Below are positions 1 through 6,261 of a DNA stretch of 6,306 nucleotides, one piece after another. The translations under genes were made by a program, and so were the position numbers. Position 1 is the first letter of the stretch, and each line of letters starts with the position of its first letter. Under the pieces are notes generated by a model. That model was not told the origin of the DNA, ran no database searches, and saw only the letters and a program-made list of their open reading frames with translations. Location: assembly GCA_012727825.1 (NCBI GenBank), contig JAAYGH010000045.1, forward strand, positions 1 through 6,306, written 5' to 3'. The DNA comes from Trueperella sp. Lineage in GTDB: Bacteria > Actinomycetota > Actinomycetes > Actinomycetales > Actinomycetaceae.

Positions 1-950
1 ATATTGGGGATGCCTACCACAGCAACGATATCGCCAGGGCCCGCCGAGGGCGCCGACGCGCGTTCGAGGCCTTTGGTGCGCAGGAGTTCGGAGATGTGGA
101 CGCGTTCGATTCGCGAATCTGGGCCGTCCGCGAGTCCCACCCACGCACCCTTCTTCAGTTCGCCGGAAAACACCCGCACCAGCGCGAGCCTGCCGAGGAA
201 CGGCGAGGCATCAAGGTTCGTCACTTGGGCGACGAACGGGCTCTGTGGATCATAGGTAGGGGCTGGAATGTATTCGAGAATCGCACGGAAAAGTGGTTCG
301 AGGTTGGGCGAATCCGGCAGCTCGCCGTCCGCTGGCTGTTCGAGCGAAGCTCGCCCTGCCTTTGCCGAGGCGAAGATGACAGGGATGTCGAGGATAGCCT
401 CAAGATCGACGTCGTGCTCCTCGTCAACATCTATATCCGATGCCAGTGAAAGAAGGAGCTCCATCGTTTCGTCAACGACTTCGCTGATGCGTGCATCCGG
501 GCGATCAACTTTGTTGACGACGGGGATGACGGGCAGGCCTGCCTCAAGAGCTTTCCGCAGTACAAACCGCGTTTGCGGGAGCGGGCCTTCAGAAGAATCG
601 ACAAGAAGGACGACGCCGTCCACCATCGACAGACCACGTTCGACCTCGCCAGAGAAATCCGAATGGCCGGGGGTGTCGATCACGTTGATAGTCACGCCAT
701 CTGGCGAGTCGAAGTCCACTGCCGAGGGGCCACCGTACGAAATTGCCGTATTCTTCGCGAGAATGGTGATTCCTTTTTCGCGCTCAATATCGCCCGAATC
801 CATCACGCGTTCGCCCGTTCTTTCCACGGTGGCATGCGAATCGAACACGTTACCTTGCCAGAGCATGGCGTCAACGAGCGTGGTCTTTCCGTGATCGACG
901 TGGGCGACGATTGCGACATTACGCAGGTCGTGGCGGACGGTTATGGACAT
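1..950 (-). CDS. typA: TypA/BipA ribosome-associated translational GTPase, N-terminal half (3' end outside window)
   Basis: TypA/BipA is an EF-G-like GTPase that binds the 70S ribosome and supports ribosome assembly, stress adaptation and growth at low temperature. The minus strand reads open from ATG at 950 to the left edge, giving about 316 codons of a protein usually a little over 600 residues. All G motifs are visible: G1 AHVDHGKTT at residues 16-24, the G2/switch I stretch EREKGITI at 56-63, G3 DTPGH at 92-96, G4 NKVD at 146-149, and G5 ASAKAG at 194-199. The segment ASAKAGRASL and the later GPGDIVAVVGIP (start of the beta-barrel domain II) are typical of TypA, and separate it from EF-G, LepA and EF-Tu. 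The start is supported by an AAAGGA ribosome site five bases upstream and by the usual short lead (MSITVRHDLRNVAIVAHVDHGK). It is transcribed divergently from the PH-domain gene. No frame defects are seen; identification is firm. Confidence 0.97.
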   Translation of the reverse strand, partial: MSITVRHDLRNVAIVAHVDHGKTTLVDAMLWQGNVFDSHATVERTGERVMDSGDIEREKGITILAKNTAISYGGPSAVDFDSPDGVTINVIDTPGHSDFSGEVERGLSMVDGVVLLVDSSEGPLPQTRFVLRKALEAGLPVIPVVNKVDRPDARISEVVDETMELLLSLASDIDVDEEHDVDLEAILDIPVIFASAKAGRASLEQPADGELPDSPNLEPLFRAILEYIPAPTYDPQSPFVAQVTNLDASPFLGRLALVRVFSGELKKGAWVGLADGPDSRIERVHISELLRTKGLERASAPSAGPGDIVAVVGIPN

Positions 951-955
951 GTGAT

Positions 956-961
956 TCCTTT
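956..961 (-). promoter_or_regulatory. Shine-Dalgarno site of typA
   Basis: On the minus strand this reads AAAGGA, five bases before the ATG at 950. It supports that ATG as the typA start. Confidence 0.7.
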
Positions 962-1037
962 GCGTTCGGACGGCGCTAAGTGCCTGGACGGACCTGGCGT
1001 GGCCGCGTGGTCAGCGGGGAGCGCTGGCCAGCATCTC

Positions 1038-1043
1038 ATCATA
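1038..1043 (-). promoter_or_regulatory. Candidate -10 element for typA
   Basis: The minus strand reads TATGAT here, one base from the TATAAT consensus. Transcription would start near 1031 and leave a leader of about 80 bases. No good -35 hexamer lies at the right distance. The palindrome at 1061-1074 falls where the -35 would be, which would suit a regulated promoter, but that is inference. Confidence 0.35.
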
Positions 1044-1060
1044 GACCCGCGTGGTTAACG

Positions 1061-1074
1061 GCCTGTAGACAGGC
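1061..1074. promoter_or_regulatory. Inverted repeat GCCTGT-AG-ACAGGC, possible operator
   Basis: Perfect six-base arms lie two bases apart, centred about 20-25 bases upstream of the candidate typA -10 site. The size and position fit a dimeric repressor site. It could also be chance in GC-rich DNA, and no regulator is encoded in the window. Confidence 0.3.
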
Positions 1075-1105
1075 GGGAAAAGTGGGAGCGAACGTACACT
1101 TTGGG

Positions 1106-1132
1106 CACGCGTGTCCGATCGGCGTGCGGACA
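1106..1132. promoter_or_regulatory. Overlapping palindromes CACGCGTG and TGTCCG-N9-CGGACA
   Basis: CACGCGTG at 1106-1113 is a perfect eight-base palindrome. It overlaps by two bases a second inverted repeat, TGTCCG at 1112-1117 with CGGACA at 1127-1132, a nine-base gap between. They sit midway between typA and the PH-domain gene, where a shared regulator could act on both. Function is inferred only from symmetry and position. Confidence 0.3.
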
Positions 1133-1158
1133 ATGCGCGGCGCACTCCAAGTTTCGCG

Positions 1159-1181
1159 CAGGTCAGCAAACCTGAGACAAT
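1159..1181 (+). promoter_or_regulatory. Candidate promoter and CAGGT-N6-ACCTG inverted repeat before the PH-domain gene
   Basis: CAGGT at 1159-1163 and ACCTG at 1170-1174 are perfect arms around a six-base gap. GACAAT at 1176-1181 could serve as a -10 element and ends six bases before the ATG at 1188, so transcription would begin at or next to the start codon. This fits a leaderless message, common in actinobacteria, because no Shine-Dalgarno sequence precedes that ATG. The -35 is weak. If the promoter is real, the inverted repeat lies between -35 and -10, where a bound protein would block transcription. Confidence 0.3.
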
Positions 1182-1187
1182 ACCGTC

Positions 1188-1814
1188 ATGACTCTTGTAC
1201 TGCGCGGGAAGTCGCCCCGTATATACGCTTACCTGCTGTGGTTCTTGGCGGCTGCGACGTTGGTGGCGTCCGTGATGAATGGTGGCATCGCTGAGCTCCT
1301 GTGGGCGATGCCGGTCTCGCTCCTGATCGTGGCGATCGGCTGGGCGGTGTTCTGGAATCCGCGGGTGGAGGTGGGTCCGGGCGGCGTGCGCATTGTGAAT
1401 ATCGTTCGCGAGTATCTCGTGCCGTGGTCGGATTACTATTTCGCGGAGAACCGTTGGGGGCTCTACATTTACTCGCGCGAACGCTCACAGAAAATGAGTG
1501 CATGGGGCGTGCCGACGAATGCTGGCTTGTTTTCGAATTCATGGCGCGACCGAAACAAGACTCCTGATGATCCTGACGCTATTCGATGGAATGCACGTGA
1601 GCGCCAGAATATGCATGTCGATGTTAAATTTGTGGTCGATCTGCTGACGATCAGGGTTGGCGAAATTCGCCGGAGCCCACGACTGCGCGAAGAACTAACT
1701 GGACAGCTGGATGAGCACTGGCCACCGACCACCGTGACGAAGATTCAGGTGCTGCCCATCGGCATGGTTGTGGTGCTTCTGGCTCTGACGATCCTCATGT
1801 TCGTCAGCAACTAG
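1188..1814 (+). CDS. Membrane protein with bacterial PH-like domain (bPH_6 / low-molecular-weight antigen 6 type)
   Basis: This is a 208-residue membrane protein of unknown cellular role. Two hydrophobic segments (about residues 13-30 and 36-56) form a membrane hairpin. A compact beta-rich stretch follows at about 57-110, including NPRVEVGPGGVRIVN, a VPWSDY turn and GLYIYSRE. This matches the pattern of the actinobacterial bPH_6 family (PF10756), where a buried Pro-Trp follows the second strand group. Residues 111-185 are polar and probably cytoplasmic, with a charged Arg/Glu-rich helix near 159-176. A third membrane segment at about 188-206 ends the protein. The start is the first ATG in frame and lacks a Shine-Dalgarno sequence, so the message may be leaderless. 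It is divergent from typA and convergent with the ABC operon, and so is probably monocistronic. The membrane and PH-like assignment is by eye; no function is claimed. Confidence 0.88.
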   Translation: MTLVLRGKSPRIYAYLLWFLAAATLVASVMNGGIAELLWAMPVSLLIVAIGWAVFWNPRVEVGPGGVRIVNIVREYLVPWSDYYFAENRWGLYIYSRERSQKMSAWGVPTNAGLFSNSWRDRNKTPDDPDAIRWNARERQNMHVDVKFVVDLLTIRVGEIRRSPRLREELTGQLDEHWPPTTVTKIQVLPIGMVVVLLALTILMFVSN

Positions 1815-1854
1815 TACCCGCCAGGTTGGCCGGCGTCTCACCGCGCTGCCCACC

Positions 1855-1878
1855 CTTCACCTTCACCTTCACCTTCAC
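1855..1878 (+). repeat. Four perfect tandem copies of CTTCAC
   Basis: CTTCAC is repeated at 1855, 1861, 1867 and 1873, just downstream of the PH-domain gene and running into the left 90-bp repeat. The right 90-bp repeat has less than two copies at the same place (from 2077), so the hexamer has expanded or contracted at one copy. It is non-coding here, and strains may differ in copy number by slipped-strand replication. Confidence 0.85.
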
Positions 1879-1958
1879 AAGGGGCCTAACCGCACCACAA
1901 GGCACCTAAACACCGTAGTTAAGCCCCTGCTGATGCAGGCAAGCCCATTATGAGGCCA
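1869..1958. repeat. 90-bp direct repeat, left copy, with hairpins
   Basis: This stretch is identical base for base to 2077-2166, 208 bp downstream. Two foldable parts are visible. GGGGCCTAAC (1881-1890) pairs with GTTAAGCCCC (1918-1927) with one mismatch and a 27-base loop. CCTGC (1926-1930) pairs with GCAGG (1935-1939) across a TGAT loop. A 20-base periodicity also runs through it: CACAAGGGGCCTAA (1876) and CACAAGGCACCTAA (1896), then AAGCCC at 1921 and 1941. It lies between convergent genes, so a bidirectional terminator or mRNA 3'-end stabiliser is plausible. Neither strand has a clear U-tract, so a classic intrinsic terminator is not shown. Confidence 0.9.
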
Positions 1959-1973
1959 ACACTGAAGCGCCAA

Positions 1974-2064
1974 CCACCGCCCGCACAGCCCGCACCGCGC
2001 ACAGCCAGCACAGCCCGCACAGCCAGCAAGCACACCGCACGCTCAGCCAACAAGCACACCGCCC
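1974..2064. repeat. C-rich spacer of degenerate GCACAGCC / AGCACACCGC units
   Basis: Between the two 90-bp copies lies low-G, C- and A-rich DNA made of short imperfect repeats such as GCACAGCCCGCA, GCACAGCCAGCA and CAAGCACACCGC, the last occurring twice. The 15-mer GCCAGCACAGCCCGC at 2004-2018 recurs at 2163-2177, right at the end of the second 90-bp copy. This suggests that duplication or slippage built the region. I see no gene, RNA gene or insertion-sequence end. Confidence 0.6.
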
Positions 2065-2076
2065 GTTACCCACAGC

Positions 2077-2166
2077 TCACCTTCACAAGGGGCCTAACCG
2101 CACCACAAGGCACCTAAACACCGTAGTTAAGCCCCTGCTGATGCAGGCAAGCCCATTATGAGGCCA
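2077..2166. repeat. 90-bp direct repeat, right copy
   Basis: It is identical to the left copy at 1869-1958. The main hairpin arms fall at 2089-2098 and 2126-2135, and the small hairpin at 2134-2147. The copy ends 14 bases before the stop codon of the 576-aa ABC subunit, so it will be transcribed as the 3' tail of that operon's message. Identity over 90 bp in non-coding DNA implies a recent duplication or ongoing gene conversion. Confidence 0.9.
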
Positions 2167-2180
2167 GCACAGCCCGCCGC

Positions 2181-3911
2181 CTAATCCTGCTGCCACGCCT
2201 CCCACAGCGAGGCGTATTCCCCGCCGCGTGACACGAGCTCATTGTGAGAGCCGAGTTCGGCCACCTCGCCATCGATCATGACGGCGACCCGGTCGGCGTC
2301 GTAAGCGGTATACAGCCGGTGCGCGATCGAAATAACCGTGCGACCAGCCAGAACACGCGAGAGCGCCTGCTCCGCCGAACGAGCAGCCGTGGGATCGAGC
2401 AGTGATGTCGCCTCATCGAGGATGAGAACCGCCGGGTCGACCAACACAATGCGTGCAAGCGCAAGCTGCTGCGCCTGCGATGGTGCTAGTTCGCGAGCGC
2501 CCGAACCAACCTTCGTGTCGAGCCCCTCAGGCAATCGCTCCACCCACAGCGCGTCAACAGTGCGAAGCGCTGAGAGCAGGTCCTCATCCGAGGCGTCTGC
2601 CTTTGCAAACCGAAGATTGTCCGCGACCGTTCCCACGAACACGTGATTCTCCTGCGTGACAAGCGCGACCGTCTGGTGAAGCAGGTCCTCTGGCAGGCGC
2701 GTGACCTCAACGCCTCCCACTCGGATCGACCCCACATCCGGCGGATTAACCCCGGCGATCAGGCGTCCGAGCGTGGACTTGCCCGCGCCCGACGGCCCCA
2801 CGATCGCGAGCCTCTCCCCCGAACGCACAGTCAGGCCAACATTCCGAAGAACCGGTTCGCCCTCCCGATAGCTGAACGACACGTCCTCGATCTCGACGAC
2901 GTCACTGGTGGGAGCGTCGTCGCCGAACTCCCGATCGGACGGCACCTCCGCGACACCGAAAATACGCGCAAGTGCGACGGCGGCAAACTGAAGCTCGTCG
3001 ATCCACCAGCCGAGCTCATCGAGTGGCCAGCGTAGCTGCTGGGCGTAAAGCGCCACAGCCACCACGGCGCCGACAGTCGTGACGCCAAGGCCAACAAGCC
3101 AGGCACCCCACACGATCGCAATGACCAAGGGAGCGAATAGGACGAGGACCATCGTGGCGGAAAAATACGTGCGCATGAGGGCTGAGTACCGCTCGTTGTC
3201 CCACATTTCCCGCAGCAGGACCGACGTGCGACGCGTTCGCACTTCGCTCATCCCGAGTGAATCGACCGTGGCCGACTGTTCCACGGTTTCGGTGATATCG
3301 CCCGACACCTCTGCGCTCAGCGCCGACGCGGCAAGGTACGCCGCGATCGTACGGCGCAGGTATTTGCGGATCACGAAGACTAGGGGAACAAACGAAAGAA
3401 CGACGACGAAACCGACCCGCCATTCAATGACCAGCGCTGCAACCACCGTGACGATCACCTGGAATGACAGCACCATGAGCCGGGAAAGGCCTCGGCGCAA
3501 AATGAACTCGACCCGGTTGACGTCGGAGGTTGTCCGGCCAAGGAGATCACCAGTGCCGGCAGCCTCGACCACCGACAGCGGCAAATGCATCACCGACTCG
3601 ACGATCCGAATGCGCAACACGTTGAACACCTTCTGACCAAGCACTCGGCTTCGGTAGTCGGCAAACCACGACGCAATGAACTGCACGATCACCGCGATGA
3701 TGATCACCGTAATGTACGTACGGATGACCGATGGGGTCGTGCCGGAGCCCACGGCATCGAAGCTCTTTCCAATGACCCACGGGGTCACGACAGCCGCAAT
3801 CGCCACGATGATTTGAACTGCAATGACGAGCACAAACTCGCCCTTATACAGCTTGAAGAGCTCGATGACCTTCGTGGCCACCGTCCGATTTGTTGCGAGA
3901 GGTAACTTCAT
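2181..3911 (-). CDS. ABC exporter half-transporter, catalytic Walker-site subunit (LAPSQ signature)
   Basis: This 576-residue half-transporter has an N-terminal exporter membrane domain (about residues 20-320) and a C-terminal ATPase domain (about 338-576). Membrane segments lie near 26-47, 63-84, 142-164, 165-182, 249-275 and 276-293. The ATPase motifs are intact: A-loop Tyr348 (SFSY), Walker [10 protein letters not shown] at 372-380, Q-loop Gln420 (LVTQEN), Walker B VLILDE at 495-500 with catalytic Glu500, D-loop SLLD, and H-loop His531 (IAHRL). The exception is the signature, LAPSQ at 475-479 instead of LSGGQ. This subunit can therefore bind ATP and polarise water but offers a poor signature to its partner. 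The ATG at 3911 overlaps the partner's TGA (ATGA) and has AGGAGG seven bases upstream, so translation is coupled. It most likely pairs with the 699-aa protein as an exporter of unknown substrate. Drug, peptide, lipid and siderophore export are all open. Confidence 0.95.
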   Translation of the reverse strand: MKLPLATNRTVATKVIELFKLYKGEFVLVIAVQIIVAIAAVVTPWVIGKSFDAVGSGTTPSVIRTYITVIIIAVIVQFIASWFADYRSRVLGQKVFNVLRIRIVESVMHLPLSVVEAAGTGDLLGRTTSDVNRVEFILRRGLSRLMVLSFQVIVTVVAALVIEWRVGFVVVLSFVPLVFVIRKYLRRTIAAYLAASALSAEVSGDITETVEQSATVDSLGMSEVRTRRTSVLLREMWDNERYSALMRTYFSATMVLVLFAPLVIAIVWGAWLVGLGVTTVGAVVAVALYAQQLRWPLDELGWWIDELQFAAVALARIFGVAEVPSDREFGDDAPTSDVVEIEDVSFSYREGEPVLRNVGLTVRSGERLAIVGPSGAGKSTLGRLIAGVNPPDVGSIRVGGVEVTRLPEDLLHQTVALVTQENHVFVGTVADNLRFAKADASDEDLLSALRTVDALWVERLPEGLDTKVGSGARELAPSQAQQLALARIVLVDPAVLILDEATSLLDPTAARSAEQALSRVLAGRTVISIAHRLYTAYDADRVAVMIDGEVAELGSHNELVSRGGEYASLWEAWQQD

Positions 3912-6007
3912 CGGGTTCCCTCCTCTCCGGTGGTGGATTGGTCATCTGTTGCTTGCGCACCCTCGTCTTGTGCACCCGCGGCTCGATGCACGACGGCGTG
4001 ATAGCGGGCATCATTCAGCAGTTCTGCGTGCGTGCCACGGGCCGCTTCCATGCCGTCCTCGTCCAAGAAAATCACTTCGTCAGCTTCGCCGAGCATGATC
4101 GGCGATGCCGTCACGACGACGGTGGTTGTGCCCCGTCGCTCCGCGTTCAGACGGGTGGCGATCCGGGATTCCGTGTGGGAATCGACAGCGGAGGTCGGCT
4201 CCACAAGGAGGAGAACGGGTGCCTGTGTGACAATGGCGCGCGCGAGCGCGACGCGCTGGCGCTGACCGCCCGAGAGCGAGCGGCCACGTTCGGCCACATA
4301 ACCATCAAGTCCATCTTCGAGACTTTGCACGATGTCAGAGCCATCCGCCGCAATCACAGCGAGCATGAGGTCGTTGTCTGGGATCGCGATCGGGTTGTCT
4401 TTGTGGTCACGGTTGGCAATCCCCGAGCCATCGCCCGTGTCGCCCATCTGGCGACCAATGTCGCGTGGCACTGGCCAGGCGGCATTGTTTGCCTCAAGAT
4501 TTGACCGCAGGCGGCCCTGAAATAGCTGCGCGATCGCATCGGAGAGCACAATCCCCTTGCGGATCTCTGACAGTTCGAAGGCGTGAAGCGGAATCGGTGC
4601 TCCGCCGGGCCACTGTGCCAGCACCTCGTGTTCATCATTGGTGCGAGCTAACCGCTCGAGCAGGTTCGCGCTGATGTCCGGATCAGCAGCCACAATCGCC
4701 GTATGCAGACGCGGGCGAACCTCGACGCCCGACTGCTCGTCGCGCAGTGACGCGGATGCCCAATCGAAGGTGGGACTACGCTCGGCAGGCGACCGATCGC
4801 CGTCGTGATTGATCGGGACGCTTGCCGTGGCGCCGGAATCCACCAGCGCATCGCTCGTGAGTGGCTCAATGGCCATGACCTTACCGACGCGATTTGCAGC
4901 AACTTTGGCGTCCGAATACCACGCGAGGAAACCGCTGGCTTGATGAATCGGGATAACCATGTACGAGGTGTAGCCGTAGAAAGATACGAGTTCACCGTAG
5001 GTCATTGAACCGTTGTAGACCTGCCACAGGCCACTGCCAACAATAACCGCCGTGAATAGACCCGGAACAGTCGTCGAGAGACCACCGAGAAAGGCTTGGA
5101 GACCTGCGACTCGGATCCCCGTGTCACGCACCTTGTCCGACTGCCCAACGTAACGCTGAACGTAGGAATCCTCACCTCCAACACCACGAAGAACGCGCAG
5201 CCCAACGACGGCGTCCGACGCGAGCGTGGTGAGCTTGCCATGCTCCTCCCGCTGGGCGTCCAAACGCACTTGGAGAGGTTTAATGAGGAAGGCCATCAGC
5301 CCAATGCTGATCGGCACACCGAAAGCGACGACGAGGCCAAGTGGCACGGAGATAGGCAGCATCAGGACGACCGCGAGAATGAATGAGACAGTTGCTGCAA
5401 TGACTTCGGGGATGATGGCCATCAGGTTGCCGAGCTTATTGTTGTCCGTAGTGGCCGCCGCGACGATTTCTCCCGATGGGATCGCCTTTTTTCCGCCCCC
5501 GCGCACTCCTGCGACCTTCATGAGCATCGCACGAACCCACCCGATGGAGGCTCGCATGTGAACGACCAGAATAATTGGCTCTGAGGCAGCGCCGAGAGCT
5601 CGGAAGCCAATCGCCGAGCAGAGCAGGAGGATTCCGGGAATGAGGGCGGCGGTGAGCCCGCGTTCGATTCCTGAGTCAAGGAGGATACCCAGTGCCCATG
5701 CGATGAGGATGGTGCCGGCAAAGGCAGCAGTCGCCACGAGCGCTGCGAAACCGATCATGAACTTGTTCTCAAGAATCGTGGATCGAATGATCTTCGCAGG
5801 ATCCATCTCACGGATCGATGTGACCTCAAAAGCCTGAGGCCAACGCTTCGGCTGCGGGCCAACCTGGAACTGGCGCTGGTAAATTGCGCGATCGCCACGC
5901 TCGGATATCCGTTGCCTGCGGGCAACGGCCCGATCCACGTGAGTGTCTTGCGTGCTGTCAGTAGGTTTGCGCGATGGGGTGCGCAGTGGAATAAATGGAA
6001 ATCGCAT
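3908..6007 (-). CDS. ABC exporter half-transporter with degenerate nucleotide-binding domain but intact LSGGQ
   Basis: This 699-residue first gene of the operon has a polar Arg/Gln-rich N-terminus (1-80) and an exporter membrane domain (about 84-375, segments near 84-110, 117-137, 200-218, 221-241, 304-326, 340-362). A degenerate ATPase domain (about 413-670) and an acidic tail (679-699) follow. The Walker A position reads AADPDISAN at 440-448, with no glycine and Ser446 in place of Lys. The Q-loop Gln is Ser489 (VLSD), the Walker B Asp is Val602 (LLLVEPT, Glu603 kept), and the H-loop His is Ala634 or Ser635 (VTASP). The A-loop strand is shortened. The signature LSGGQ at 578-582 and the D-loop SAVD are perfect. 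A polar insert occupies about 507-545. The start at 6007 has only weak GAAAG upstream; Met68 (5806) is an alternative with no better site. From memory, SDN- and TTSP-like variants recur in actinobacterial homologues, so this is probably a conserved partner subunit. Confidence 0.94.
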   Translation of the reverse strand: MRFPFIPLRTPSRKPTDSTQDTHVDRAVARRQRISERGDRAIYQRQFQVGPQPKRWPQAFEVTSIREMDPAKIIRSTILENKFMIGFAALVATAAFAGTILIAWALGILLDSGIERGLTAALIPGILLLCSAIGFRALGAASEPIILVVHMRASIGWVRAMLMKVAGVRGGGKKAIPSGEIVAAATTDNNKLGNLMAIIPEVIAATVSFILAVVLMLPISVPLGLVVAFGVPISIGLMAFLIKPLQVRLDAQREEHGKLTTLASDAVVGLRVLRGVGGEDSYVQRYVGQSDKVRDTGIRVAGLQAFLGGLSTTVPGLFTAVIVGSGLWQVYNGSMTYGELVSFYGYTSYMVIPIHQASGFLAWYSDAKVAANRVGKVMAIEPLTSDALVDSGATASVPINHDGDRSPAERSPTFDWASASLRDEQSGVEVRPRLHTAIVAADPDISANLLERLARTNDEHEVLAQWPGGAPIPLHAFELSEIRKGIVLSDAIAQLFQGRLRSNLEANNAAWPVPRDIGRQMGDTGDGSGIANRDHKDNPIAIPDNDLMLAVIAADGSDIVQSLEDGLDGYVAERGRSLSGGQRQRVALARAIVTQAPVLLLVEPTSAVDSHTESRIATRLNAERRGTTTVVVTASPIMLGEADEVIFLDEDGMEAARGTHAELLNDARYHAVVHRAAGAQDEGAQATDDQSTTGEEGTR
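3919..3924 (-). promoter_or_regulatory. Shine-Dalgarno site of the second ABC gene, inside the first gene
   Basis: The minus strand reads AGGAGG, seven bases before the ATG at 3911. It lies within the last codons of the upstream gene (the Glu-Glu-Gly before Thr-Arg-stop). With the ATGA overlap it fixes the start and points to coupled, near-equal synthesis of the two subunits. Confidence 0.85.
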
Positions 6008-6150
6008 CTTTAAACTTTCAAATTGTGCAGGTCAGCGCTGTCAGTTGGGCGCGGGGAATCAAGGTTCAAACGTTGGGCACGACCGCTCGCAGGCGGTGGC
6101 CTCTAAAGATGCTTGATGAACATGCGCAAAAGACTAACACGGCCATGGGC
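6008..6150 (-). promoter_or_regulatory. Upstream region of the ABC operon, with small palindromes
   Basis: This should carry the operon promoter, but I find no convincing -35/-10 pair. The perfect palindrome CAGCGCTG (6033-6040) lies 26-33 bases before the start codon and is flanked by GTCAG at 6031-6035 and 6040-6044, giving an operator-like arrangement. ACCGC (6082-6086) and GCGGT (6093-6097) form another inverted repeat with a six-base gap. No regulator gene is in the window. Confidence 0.35.
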
Positions 6151-6242
6151 GTCCCAGGAAATAGGACTCCCATCCAGCACCCGCACCAGCACGCCTCACC
6201 CACCACCAGCCTCACCCAAACGCGAGGACAAATAGCCAAACA
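6151..6242. other. Non-coding C/A-rich stretch, no gene seen
   Basis: The plus strand is rich in CACC, CAGC and CTCACC words, resembling the C-rich spacer at 1974-2064 in composition. I see no protein, tRNA or insertion-sequence signal. It probably separates the ABC operon from the next gene beyond the right edge. Confidence 0.5.
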
Positions 6243-6261
6243 CGAGGGGAACTACCCCTCG
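6243..6261. terminator. Hairpin CGAGGGG-AACTA-CCCCTCG, possible terminator
   Basis: A perfect seven-base GC-rich stem closes a five-base loop. Read on the minus strand it is followed by TGTTTGGCTATTTG, which is only moderately T-rich. It could end a leftward transcript entering from beyond the window, but without a proper U-tract this is uncertain. Its right arm is part of the first 20-bp unit of the repeat that follows. Confidence 0.35.

Noticed and set aside
268..894. 208-aa open frame on the plus strand, Ser/Thr/Arg-rich
   Set aside because: It lies antisense to typA, which has all GTPase motifs on the minus strand. The composition is typical of a reverse-strand shadow in GC-rich DNA.
573..1294. 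Plus-strand open frames across the typA start and the intergenic region
   Set aside because: They overlap a certain gene on the other strand or the start of the PH-domain gene, have no ribosome site and show no recognisable domain.
1869..2166. CRISPR array or insertion sequence in the repeat region
   Set aside because: There are only two 90-bp units, with a low-complexity spacer and no cas genes. No transposase, terminal inverted repeats or target duplication is visible.
3079..3636. 185-aa plus-strand frame inside the second ABC gene
   Set aside because: Arg/Thr/Ser-rich shadow of a well-supported ABC subunit.
3890..4504. 204-aa plus-strand frame inside the first ABC gene
   Set aside because: Antisense to the ATPase domain with its intact LSGGQ; no independent evidence of coding.
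4100..4760. Frameshift or pseudogene as the cause of the missing Walker motifs
   Set aside because: The frame is open for 699 codons. The flanking hydrophobic strands and LL after the P-loop still align without gaps, LSGGQ and the D-loop are perfect, and the downstream gene is translationally coupled. Substitution without a frame break fits a conserved degenerate domain better.
1158..6036. Shared 10-mer GCAGGTCAGC upstream of the PH-domain gene (1158-1167) and of the ABC operon (6027-6036)
   Set aside because: Shared 10-mers are expected by chance in a window this size and composition. The two are in opposite orientation relative to their genes.
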